DNA of 64,000 bases from Candidatus Bilophila faecipullorum (lineage in GTDB: Bacteria > Desulfobacterota > Desulfovibrionia > Desulfovibrionales > Desulfovibrionaceae), in contig CALVEZ010000009.1 in assembly GCA_944326695.1 (NCBI GenBank), positions 1 through 64,000 of the forward strand. Direction: 5' to 3'. This document shows positions 1 through 7,489 of this stretch, piece by piece. Within the stretch, counting starts at the first letter, position 1. Every line of letters begins with the position of its first letter. The notes below the pieces were generated by a model. It was given only the letters and a program-made list of their open reading frames with translations. It had not been told where the DNA came from and did not search any database. A program made the position numbers and the translations under genes.

Positions 1-1082
1 GTGAGTTCCTGAGAATCCGTTACGTTGGCCTTGGCCGTGAACGTGTAGTCTCCGGTAGCCGGATCGAAGACCAGCGTCCCGTTCTCCAGTTCGAAGCTGA
101 GCTTCCCGTCATCCGTGGGCTGGCCGTCCTTCCCGTTCACGGTCAGTGACTTGCCTCCGTCCGCGCCGTAGTCGATATCCACAGAGCCCGTCACTTCCGA
201 ACCGGAGGATACTTCCTTCCCCGCAGCATCGGCGCTGATCGTCGGGACGTCGTCCTGAATGACGATGGTGATGGTGTTGGAACCGATAGAGCCATCGCTG
301 TCCGTCACGACAACCGTGAGCTCATGGGAAATCGTGTCGGTTCCGGGCTGTGAATGCTCAGGGGTGGAAGTCACGAGCTGGTAGGTATAGGTGAGCTGGC
401 CGGTTTGAGGGTTAAAACCATCCACTACCAGATAGCCCTCATCGGTAGGCACGGTTGCGCCCGGCACCACAGCACCGTTTTCGTAGACCGTTACACCGCC
501 AATGACGATACTCGCGACGCCATCCGGCGCGGCAACGGTGAGGGAGCCTGAGGCCAAGTCCCTTTCTCCGCCGCGCAGGTGCGCCTCGTCCACTTCCACC
601 TGGCCGCCCTCTACGGCCACCCCGTAATTCACGGCATCATCTTCAATAAGAGCCGCACCATACTCCCGCTCCTCCGCTTCAAAGGCACGGTTGGAGCTGA
701 GGTCCAAGCCGCCAAGACGATCCACGCCATTCAGCAAGTCAGCATTGGCGTAGTCGTAATAGCGCCCGCCGGAAGCGGTGGAAGCCGCCGCAGGGCCCGC
801 CGCAGGCATGAGATCGGGCTCGTTCAAGGCCGCAAAAAACTGTTGACCGGTGATTTCCGCTCCTTCGATCACGAAATCGGGCATCGTGTCGCGGGAATAA
901 GCGGTATAAAAATCCTGAAGGACAATGCTCGACCCGTCCTCAAAACGGAAAACAAGGTCGTTGCCGCTGCGCTCCAGCAAGGCATCGCCAGTCGAGAAAT
1001 CAAGCTGGATGCGCGCGTCCGCCGCACTCTGAACGACGGCCTGCGTCCCCGCCGCCGGCTTCATAATCATAATGTCTGCCAT
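1..1082 (-). CDS. Giant repeat adhesin (BapA/LapA type), N-terminal part, cut by window edge
   Basis: An uninterrupted reading frame runs from an ATG at 1080-1082 on the minus strand to the window edge, giving about 360 residues. Residues about 24-90 (LDFSTGDALLERSGNDLVF and the following FEDGSSIVLQDFY) resemble the prefix domain of BapA-type biofilm adhesins. Residues about 100-130 are Ala/Gly rich. From about residue 180 on come beta-rich, acidic VCBS/cadherin-like repeats with motifs such as DDVPTISADAAG and TDSDGSIGSNTITIVIQDD. Such proteins are usually very large, secreted by type I systems, and hold cells to surfaces. No secretion genes lie in the window; they would be expected beyond the left edge. 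There is no Sec signal peptide, as expected for type I export. The ribosome site AAAGGG lies 13 nt upstream. The family call is good; total size and ligand are unknown. Confidence 0.8.
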   Translation of the reverse strand, partial: MADIMIMKPAAGTQAVVQSAADARIQLDFSTGDALLERSGNDLVFRFEDGSSIVLQDFYTAYSRDTMPDFVIEGAEITGQQFFAALNEPDLMPAAGPAAASTASGGRYYDYANADLLNGVDRLGGLDLSSNRAFEAEEREYGAALIEDDAVNYGVAVEGGQVEVDEAHLRGGERDLASGSLTVAAPDGVASIVIGGVTVYENGAVVPGATVPTDEGYLVVDGFNPQTGQLTYTYQLVTSTPEHSQPGTDTISHELTVVVTDSDGSIGSNTITIVIQDDVPTISADAAGKEVSSGSEVTGSVDIDYGADGGKSLTVNGKDGQPTDDGKLSFELENGTLVFDPATGDYTFTAKANVTDSQEL

Positions 1083-1125
1083 GACGTATTTCCCTTTGAG
1101 TCAAAAAATGAAGAGAATACAAAAG

Positions 1126-1156
1126 CGCCCTCTTTCCGTTTTCCGGAAAAAGGGCG
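1126..1156 (-). promoter_or_regulatory. Stem-loop in the adhesin 5' leader
   Basis: The arms 1126-1138 and 1144-1156 pair with one mismatch around a 5-nt loop, and the minus-strand continuation is CTTTTGT. It lies about 44 nt upstream of the adhesin start. It could be a terminator of an upstream transcript or an attenuator in the adhesin leader; the sequence alone does not decide. Confidence 0.45.
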
Positions 1157-1222
1157 TTAGGTGTCATCAATGGCAGTGAAGAGATCAGAAGCTACGGCGC
1201 GGCCAAAGCCGCCTCTCTTAGC

Positions 1223-1837
<615 letters not shown>

Positions 1838-1853
1838 TGTGACCGGGATCACA
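1838..1853 (+). promoter_or_regulatory. CRP/FNR-family operator (HcpR-like) with downstream -10 box
   Basis: TGTGA-N6-TCACA is a perfect inverted repeat 61 bp upstream of the split-barrel gene. A TAGGAT hexamer at 1875-1880 would put the transcription start near 1887, leaving the operator centre (1845.5) about 41.5 bp upstream. That is the classic class II activator position. In Desulfovibrio the CRP/FNR-type regulator HcpR recognises TTGTGA-N6-TCACAA, linked to nitrosative stress. Assignment to HcpR rather than another CRP/FNR protein is inference. Confidence 0.7.
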
Positions 1854-1913
1854 TCCTCATCGCGTAGCCCCGCCTAGGATAGGACTCCTCAACGTACCAG
1901 CAGGAGGAATCCC

Positions 1914-2369
1914 ATGCGCCAGAGCCAGCGGGAATGCAACACACCAGAATTTTTCGACGAAGTCTTCAACCGAGGGGAAGTGCTTTTTCTTTCCCTCAAC
2001 ACCGAAGGTTTCCCCTATGGCGTGCCCGTCAATTTCGTCTTTCTTGAGGGTCGACTCTATTTCCATTGCGCCCTCGAAGGCGTCAAACTCGATCTGATCC
2101 GGCGCGACGGACGCGTGGGATTCGTGGTCGCCGCCGACATCGTCATCGCACGGGAAAAATCCACGACCTACTACAAGTCGGTCTGCGGTACGGGCAGGGC
2201 CTCCCTCGTAGAGAACATGGACGAAAAACGCCATGCCATCGACGCCCTCGCGGAACGTTACGGCGCGTCCTGCCCCCGTCCCACGCCGGACGGCGCCCTG
2301 CGCCATGTCGCCGTCGTGCGCATCGACATCGAGGCTATGACAGGCAAACGGCATGTGCCGAATCACTAA
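1914..2369 (+). CDS. FMN-binding split-barrel protein (pyridoxamine-phosphate-oxidase-like / NimA family)
   Basis: This is a 151-residue single-domain protein. MRQSQRECNTPEFFDEVFNR, then LFLSLNTEGFPYGVPVNFVF and LYFHCALEGVKLDLI, form the pattern of the FMN-binding split beta-barrel family that includes 5-nitroimidazole reductases (NimA) and other small flavin reductases. A conserved segment STTYYKSVCGTGRA follows. The start is fixed by the ribosome site AGGAGGA six bases before the ATG. The CRP/FNR-type palindrome upstream suggests induction under nitrosative or redox stress, which would suit a flavin protein of this kind. It stands alone: the next gene runs the other way. The physiological substrate is unknown. 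Confidence 0.8.
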   Translation: MRQSQRECNTPEFFDEVFNRGEVLFLSLNTEGFPYGVPVNFVFLEGRLYFHCALEGVKLDLIRRDGRVGFVVAADIVIAREKSTTYYKSVCGTGRASLVENMDEKRHAIDALAERYGASCPRPTPDGALRHVAVVRIDIEAMTGKRHVPNH

Positions 2370-2461
2370 CCTCCTCACTTCCGTCAGTCCCATTGCCTGT
2401 GAGAAGGCCCGGCTCCACCGTGGAACCGGGCCTTTTCACGCCGCAACGGATCATCCAAAAG

Positions 2462-3484
2462 CTATTGGGCGGCCATCTTCAAATAGGCGTCCGTCACAAA
2501 CTTCAAGCGGTTGTCGCCGCCGTGAAAGTGCGCCAGATTCCGCAGCCACTCCATAAGATGCCCCTCGGGGCCGAACATAGCGAGCTGTTCGTCGAGCGTG
2601 TAGACCGGATGCTTGTCCAGCTCCCACGCCGCAGCCTCTGGGCTCAGCTCTCGGCCCGTCCATTCCCGATAGAAACGCTGGTAGTCCTTGATGAGCGTTT
2701 CGCGCGGGGCCGTGCGCAAGGCGTCGATGCCCCGGAAGTACATTTTCAAAAAGGCCGCCACCCGCTCGGGCCGCTTGGCCGCGAAGGGCTGGTTCGCGAC
2801 GAGCAGGATGGGTTGGCTCGCCCCGCACTGGTTGGACATGACCACGGGCTTGCAGCCGAGCCGCTCGGCTTCGTGCGTGAAGGGAGCCCAGAAGGCGATG
2901 ACGTCGCCCTCGCCCCGGGCGAAAGCCTCCAGCCCGGTTTTAGGGTTCACGTCCCGAATGACCACGTCGCTCACGGAAAGCCCAAGGCCGCGCAGCCATT
3001 GCGCCACGGTATAGAAAGCCGAGGAGCCCACCGGACAAAGGATCGTCTTCCCCTTCACCGTCTCGGGAGAGCCCGCCATTTCGGGAAAGGCGGGATTATG
3101 GCCGACCGCGTCCAGAATGGGACTGTCCGGCCTCGCGTATATCCCGGTGGAATACGATTCGTCATTGCCCACGCCCACGATTTCGAGGCGGCTTTCGAGC
3201 ACGGCAGCCAAGGCGGGCAGAGCCCCGCACGCGCCGATGCTCCACTTGCTTTCCCCGATGCCCGCAATGAGCTCCCGTCCCGAGGGATAGCGCTCCATTT
3301 CCAGTACGAAACCCGCTTCACGGTCCCAGCCCCGCTCTTTGCCGTACCAGGCGGCAAAAGCCTCATGCTCGGCCAGCCACGCCGTTTTCAGGGTTTCCGG
3401 CTCCTGCGCCGCAGCGCACACGGCGACAGAGCCCATAAGGATGGCAAGGGCCGCCAAACCACTCCGCATTGCTGTCTTGAACAT
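2462..3484 (-). CDS. Periplasmic ABC-type substrate-binding protein (NMT1/SsuA/TauA-like)
   Basis: About 340 residues with a signal peptide (MFKTAMRSGLAALAILMGS, cleavage near AAAQ) and the two-lobe fold of the nitrate/sulfonate/taurine-binding group. Recognisable segments are LKTAWLAEHEAFAAWYGKE near the mature N-terminus, WSIGACGALPALAAV, and FARGEGDVIAFWAPFTHEAE. The ATG at 3484 is chosen over one 30 bases upstream because GGGAGG sits six bases before it. No permease or ATPase gene is adjacent, so it is an orphan binding protein or serves a transporter elsewhere. A sulfonate or other small organic anion is the best guess for ligand, but related proteins bind nitrate, thiamine precursors or aromatic acids. 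Confidence 0.75.
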   Translation of the reverse strand: MFKTAMRSGLAALAILMGSVAVCAAAQEPETLKTAWLAEHEAFAAWYGKERGWDREAGFVLEMERYPSGRELIAGIGESKWSIGACGALPALAAVLESRLEIVGVGNDESYSTGIYARPDSPILDAVGHNPAFPEMAGSPETVKGKTILCPVGSSAFYTVAQWLRGLGLSVSDVVIRDVNPKTGLEAFARGEGDVIAFWAPFTHEAERLGCKPVVMSNQCGASQPILLVANQPFAAKRPERVAAFLKMYFRGIDALRTAPRETLIKDYQRFYREWTGRELSPEAAAWELDKHPVYTLDEQLAMFGPEGHLMEWLRNLAHFHGGDNRLKFVTDAYLKMAAQ

Positions 3485-3616
3485 CGCAACCTCCCGAAAA
3501 AGAATATTTCTCATTCTTTGCAGATTTCATACCAGCCTTTCCCCTTCCCCCGGCACGGACTTTGCTTCCTTCCCGGCAACAGCCGCCTTGCCGGGCGGCT
3601 CACTCAGGAGGACAGC

Positions 3617-4471
3617 ATGATCATAGGCTTCATCGGCGTAGGGGCGATGGGAGGGCCGCTGGCCCGCAATCTCATCCGGGCCGGAAAAACGGTCCATGTC
3701 TACAACCGCAGCCCGGAACGGGTCGAACGCACGCTGGCGGCGGGCACGACGGGCGTCCGCGCCGCCTCGTTCCGGGACATGGCGGGCTGCGAGACGGTCT
3801 TTACCTGTCTGGCCCTCCCGGAACACGTGCGGGAAGCGGCCCTTGACCCGAAGGGGTTCTACGCCGCCCTGCGGCCCGGTTCCATCCATGTGGAACTGAG
3901 CACCATCGATCCGGCCACGGCGCACGAGCTTGCGGAGGAGGCGCAGCGGCACGGTGTGGCCTACGTGCAGTGCACGCTCGGCAAAACGCCCGCGCACGCC
4001 GAAAGGGCGGAGGAGCCGCTCTTCATCGGAGGGGACGAAGCGGCCATCGAACGGCTGCGCGATCTTTTTCCGCTCATCGGCGTCCCCAACTACGTGGGCG
4101 GCATCGACGCGGCCTGCGCGGTCAAGCTGATCAGCAATCTTATTGGCATGACCAATCTGGCGGTGCTCGCGGAAGGGCTGCGCCTTGGAGAAAAGGCGGG
4201 CCTTGAGCGCACTACCCTCCTCCACCTGCTCGCGGACACGGGGGCGCGCAGCTTTCAGATGGACGTACGCGGGCCGTGGCTGGCCGAAGACGACTACGCC
4301 CCCCGCTTCGCGCTCGATCTCGCACTGAAGGACGTACGGCTCGGCTGCGCGATGGCCGAGGGCTGGGGCCTTTCCCCGCGCCTCATGGAAACGGCGCTCG
4401 GCCTCTATCGGCAGGCCAGCGAAGCCGGGCACGGCGGCGAAGACTGCGCGGCGGTCTTCAAGGCTGTGTGA
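3617..4471 (+). CDS. NAD(P)-dependent beta-hydroxyacid dehydrogenase (3-hydroxyisobutyrate dehydrogenase family)
   Basis: 284 residues with an N-terminal Rossmann domain (GFIGVGAMGGPLARNL, residues 4-19) and a helical C-terminal domain. The catalytic lysine is K170 in the KLISNLIG motif with N174 on the next turn. The usual substrate-loop pattern DAPVSGG is replaced by QCTLGKTPAHAE (residues 118-129), so the substrate is probably not 3-hydroxyisobutyrate; succinic- or glyoxylate-semialdehyde-type or other small hydroxyacids are possible. The start is supported by AGGAGG seven bases upstream. It is divergent from the neighbouring binding-protein gene and ends in a strong hairpin. Confidence 0.85.
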   Translation: MIIGFIGVGAMGGPLARNLIRAGKTVHVYNRSPERVERTLAAGTTGVRAASFRDMAGCETVFTCLALPEHVREAALDPKGFYAALRPGSIHVELSTIDPATAHELAEEAQRHGVAYVQCTLGKTPAHAERAEEPLFIGGDEAAIERLRDLFPLIGVPNYVGGIDAACAVKLISNLIGMTNLAVLAEGLRLGEKAGLERTTLLHLLADTGARSFQMDVRGPWLAEDDYAPRFALDLALKDVRLGCAMAEGWGLSPRLMETALGLYRQASEAGHGGEDCAAVFKAV

Positions 4472-4625
4472 AGACGCTTCCAGCGACAAGGGGGCTACCG
4501 TCCCCTTGCCGCTCCTGTCCGGAGGGAATCGCGTTGTGTGCGATGCCCGTAAGGCAAGTAAGCTTGACCAACGGTCATGGCTTCGCCGCCCTTCGGGTCG
4601 AATTCCCCCCGGCCCCCTCAGGGCA

Positions 4626-4671
4626 AAGACGGGGCTTCCGGTCGGCTTGCGCTGCCCGGAAGCCCCGTCTT
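4626..4671 (+). terminator. Perfect 16-bp hairpin after the dehydrogenase gene
   Basis: The arms 4626-4641 and 4656-4671 are perfect complements (AAGACGGGGCTTCCGG and its partner) around a 14-nt loop, followed by a pyrimidine-rich stretch. It lies 155 bp past the stop codon. It could act as a terminator, although there is no long T-run. Confidence 0.6.
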
Positions 4672-4739
4672 CTCTCTGAAAGCGTCAGGCGTTTTCTCTT
4701 TCTTGAACGTGACGACACGTAGGAAAGCGCCTTCTAAAA

Positions 4740-4897
4740 AACTCTGTCATCGCAATCGGTTGATAATTTTCTCTGTGATTTCCAAACAATGCGGATGAGC
4801 GTTTGCGCCTTGTGGAGCCTGGTACCTCAACCACGTTGAAAACTTTGGAAATTCCTAGGGGCTAAAAAAAGTATCAATCATTTCCTATGACAAAGCC
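4740..4897. repeat. 158-bp MITE-like element, copy 1
   Basis: The element is the same length as, and plainly homologous to, 17634-17791. Shared blocks include CTCTGTGATTTC, GCCTTGTGGAGCC and TCAATCATTTCCT. The ends are short inverted repeats (AACTCTGTC and GACAAAGCC here; GGCTCTGTC and GACAGAGCC in the better copy). There is no coding capacity, so it would have been moved by a transposase acting in trans. The ends in this copy have drifted, suggesting it is the older insertion. Confidence 0.75.
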
Positions 4898-4975
4898 CCC
4901 AAAAAACAATCTCCCCTATCCTTGGATAAGAGAGAGGGAGGAAGACGAGGCAAAGGGAGCGTTCGTATGGCCGAA

Positions 4976-5186
4976 AACGGTTCCCCACGAAGGTGGGGAA
5001 GACCTCCATGAAATACGGCTATGATAATCAACAGAAGAAATACCCCCACGGGCGTGGGGAAACCGAACCCGGCATAACCATAGTGCCGTTTGAATTAGAA
5101 ACACCCCCACGGGCGTGGGGAAACCCGCTGCGCAAAACTAGAAGCTAAACTCGATACGGAAACACCCCCACGGGCGTGGGGAAACC
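4976..5186 (-). CRISPR. Small CRISPR array, type I-E-like repeat, 4 repeats and 3 spacers
   Basis: Three near-identical 28-nt repeats sit at 5037-5064, 5098-5125 and 5159-5186 (GAAACACCCCCACGGGCG followed by TGGGGAAACC; one T/C difference). A degenerate fourth copy is in register at 4976-5003. The period is exactly 61 bp, giving 33-nt spacers. The palindromic CCCCACG-CGTGGGG core and this spacing fit type I-E. The degenerate repeat at the low-coordinate end marks the trailer, so transcription should run on the minus strand with the leader above 5187. No cas gene lies in the window. Confidence 0.9.
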
Positions 5187-5690
5187 CTGAACGATTATTG
5201 ACCTTTTTTCCATACATCAGTTTGCCGCAAAAACATAGCGCCGCGAGCGCGTCCTTGTGCGGCCGAGGGGCCACCCGGTCTCCTCGCGGCATGTTCCTGT
5301 CCGAGCAGCGGGACTCGGCCCTCCGGCCCTTTATCTTCCTTTGTTCCCCTTCATCCCCTGCCCGCCCTCCAGACGGACGCTTCACAAGAAACGAGCCCCC
5401 ACGTTCTTCTGAGCTTCCAGACGAGACGGCTCTTCTGGAACCTCTCCTTTCGGGAGCCGGCCCTATCCGGGGAGAGGACCAAGGATGGACATATAACATT
5501 TTTGAGTGTTAGAAGGCCCCCCCCCGCGTTGGGCAAAGACCAAAGCGAACCGTGGGTATCGCAACCATATTCTTCAATGAAGGAAAGTGGATAGCCTCGA
5601 AGTTGGATGCACGCTCTCCCGGGAGGGTAGGCGTTGCTCCGCCGCTTTCCCCGGTTTCAAGGGCGACTCGTCGCCCATCAGGAGAGTTCC
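5187..5690. other. Presumed CRISPR leader and gene-free spacer
   Basis: About 500 bases without a supported gene. The first 40 bases next to the last repeat are A/T-rich (ATTATTGACCTTTTTTCC), as expected of a leader. Further on there is a run of C residues at 5517-5526 and the ribosome site for the prenyltransferase gene. No RNA gene was recognised. Confidence 0.5.
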
Positions 5691-6611
5691 ATGAAAAAGT
5701 GGCTTTTGGCGACGCGGCCCTGGTCGTTCACCGCGTCCGTGATTCCTCTGACGCTCGGGGCGGCGCTGGCGTGGGCCTCGGATGCCGCTCATGCCGGGCT
5801 GTTCCTGCTCACGCTTCTGGGCGGCGTCGCGATCCAGACGGGCACGAATATGCTGAACATATATGAGGACTACCGGAGCGGGGTGGATACTGAAGCTTCC
5901 GCCTACGGCGAGTCGCCCATCCTCCTCGGCCTCATCAGCCCCGAAGCCATGCGGCGGGGCGGCCTCATCGCCCTGTGCGCGGCCTTGGCCGTGGGCATTG
6001 TGCTCGGGTTCTCCTGCGGCTGGCCGATCCTCGCCTTCGGTCTCGTGGGCATTGCGGGCGGCTACGGCTACACCAGCGGCTTCTGGCCTTACAAATACCA
6101 TGCGTGTGGCCCGATTATGGTGTTCCTGCTCATGGGGCCGCTCATGGCGCTTCCCGCCTACTACATTCAGGGAGGGTCCCTTGACTGGCGTCCCATCCTC
6201 GCCGCTTTGCCTGTCGCGTGCCTCGTCGCGAGCATCATGCACGCCAACGACATCCGCGACATCGCGCACGACCGCGAGGCCGGGATCACGACTCTCGCCA
6301 TGCTGCTGGGCCGCAGGAAAGCCCTGTATCTGTACGCGGCCCTGTGCATAGGCGCATACGGCGTCCTGCCGCTTCTCGTCGCCTTCGGCATTGTGCCGCT
6401 GTCCGGGCTGCTGCCTTTCGTGCTCGCGCCGGGCCTGTACCGCACGCTGCGGGCACTCGACGTCCGGCCTTTCCCTGAATCCGAACTCGTATCACTGGAC
6501 GGCGTATCCGCGCGGCATCATTTCCTGTTCGGGCTGCTGCTCATTGCGGGAATACTGCTGCCTCGCGTCCTTGAAGCGGGGCAGGACCTGATCAGGGGGA
6601 TATTCGCATGA
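5691..6611 (+). CDS. UbiA-family prenyltransferase (MenA-like)
   Basis: 306 residues with about eight membrane segments. The first Asp-rich motif reads NMLNIYEDYRSGVDT (residues 53-67) and the second NDIRDIAHDREAG (residues 186-198); these bind the Mg-diphosphate of the prenyl donor. The sequence begins MKKWLLATRPWSFTASVIP, typical of MenA (1,4-dihydroxy-2-naphthoate polyprenyltransferase). Desulfovibrionaceae often make menaquinone by the futalosine route, whose prenyltransferase belongs to the same superfamily, so the exact acceptor is uncertain. Menaquinone is the likely end product and would serve the Qrc complex encoded at 51622-56456. The start is set by AGGAGAG. The stop overlaps the next gene by four bases (ATGA). 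Confidence 0.8.
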   Translation: MKKWLLATRPWSFTASVIPLTLGAALAWASDAAHAGLFLLTLLGGVAIQTGTNMLNIYEDYRSGVDTEASAYGESPILLGLISPEAMRRGGLIALCAALAVGIVLGFSCGWPILAFGLVGIAGGYGYTSGFWPYKYHACGPIMVFLLMGPLMALPAYYIQGGSLDWRPILAALPVACLVASIMHANDIRDIAHDREAGITTLAMLLGRRKALYLYAALCIGAYGVLPLLVAFGIVPLSGLLPFVLAPGLYRTLRALDVRPFPESELVSLDGVSARHHFLFGLLLIAGILLPRVLEAGQDLIRGIFA

Positions 6612-7243
6612 CGCCGCGCATTCCCACAGCGGGACAGACGTACGGAACGCTGGCGCTGGCCGCGTTCTTCTGGTGGGTGAATTTCGGCCTGCATTGGGTC
6701 AATTTCTGGATCGGCATGGGCACGGCGGCCTCGACGCTGGCCCTGCTCTCCTTCTGGTTCGCGGGCGTTCCGATGGACCGGACGGAGTGGACCTGGCGGG
6801 CCGTGCGCATCGGCCTCATCTCGGCGGCGCTCCTCTATGCGATCTTCGCGCTCGGCAATACGCTTTCCGGCTGGCTGTTCCGGTTTGCGCCGCAGCAGGT
6901 ATCGGCCATCTACGACATTCGCCATGAAGGTTCGCCGCTTGCCATGACGCTGGTGCTGTTTTTTATCACCAGTCCCGCTGAAGAATTTTTCTGGCGCGGC
7001 TTCATCCAGCGCCGATTCATGCACCGTTTCGGCGGAAAGGCCGGATGGCTCCTTGCCGTGTGCGTCTACGCGGGGGTCCACGTTTTTTCAGGCAATCTCA
7101 TGCTGGTCATGGCCGCCCTGACGGCGGGGCTCTGCTGGGGCTGGCTCTACTGGAAAACCGGCAGCCTCGCCCCCTGCATCCTTTCCCATGCTTTCTGGAC
7201 GGTCGCCGTATTCATCCTCTGGCCCCTGACGCCGGGCGTCTGA
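6608..7243 (+). CDS. CPBP-family intramembrane metalloprotease (CAAX/Abi type)
   Basis: 211 residues and about six membrane helices. The conserved motif 1 is EEFFWRGF (E125, E126, R130), motif 2 contains H158 and motif 3 has H194 in SHAFWT; these are the metal-site residues of the CPBP family. Translation is probably coupled to the prenyltransferase gene, since the start overlaps its stop. Family members process prenylated proteins or bacteriocin-related peptides; the target here is unknown. Linkage to a prenyltransferase is suggestive but not proof of a functional link. The (AG)28 tract begins nine bases after the stop codon. Confidence 0.85.
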   Translation: MTPRIPTAGQTYGTLALAAFFWWVNFGLHWVNFWIGMGTAASTLALLSFWFAGVPMDRTEWTWRAVRIGLISAALLYAIFALGNTLSGWLFRFAPQQVSAIYDIRHEGSPLAMTLVLFFITSPAEEFFWRGFIQRRFMHRFGGKAGWLLAVCVYAGVHVFSGNLMLVMAALTAGLCWGWLYWKTGSLAPCILSHAFWTVAVFILWPLTPGV

Positions 7244-7247
7244 GTAG

Positions 7248-7311
<64 letters not shown>

Positions 7312-7418
7312 TCCCCATAAAAAACAAAATACAAGCAGCCATCTCCCGGCTCCTCTTCCCGCCGGAACGGACTTCCGCCGCGCAACCTCCCCACCAGTCA
7401 AACATCTTTGAAAGGAAA

Positions 7419-7484
7419 GGGGAGGGGGAAGGAAAACGTGGGGGTGCTCCCCCCTTTTACAGAAAGTTTTCCTTCCCCCTCCCC
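7419..7484 (-). terminator. Long hairpin of the dispersed intergenic family (form B), after the sigma54 regulator
   Basis: The 19-bp perfect arms 7419-7437 and 7466-7484 (GGGGAGGGGGAAGGAAAAC) start six bases past the regulator stop codon. Read on the minus strand the hairpin is followed by AAAGATGTTTGACTGGTGGG, a tail shared with the copy at 59105-59215. The position suggests transcription termination. Confidence 0.7.
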
Positions 7485-7489
7485 AATCT

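Noticed and set aside
2462..3484. Part of a complete taurine or sulfonate ABC importer
   Set aside because: No ATPase or permease gene lies on either side within the window; only the binding protein is present.
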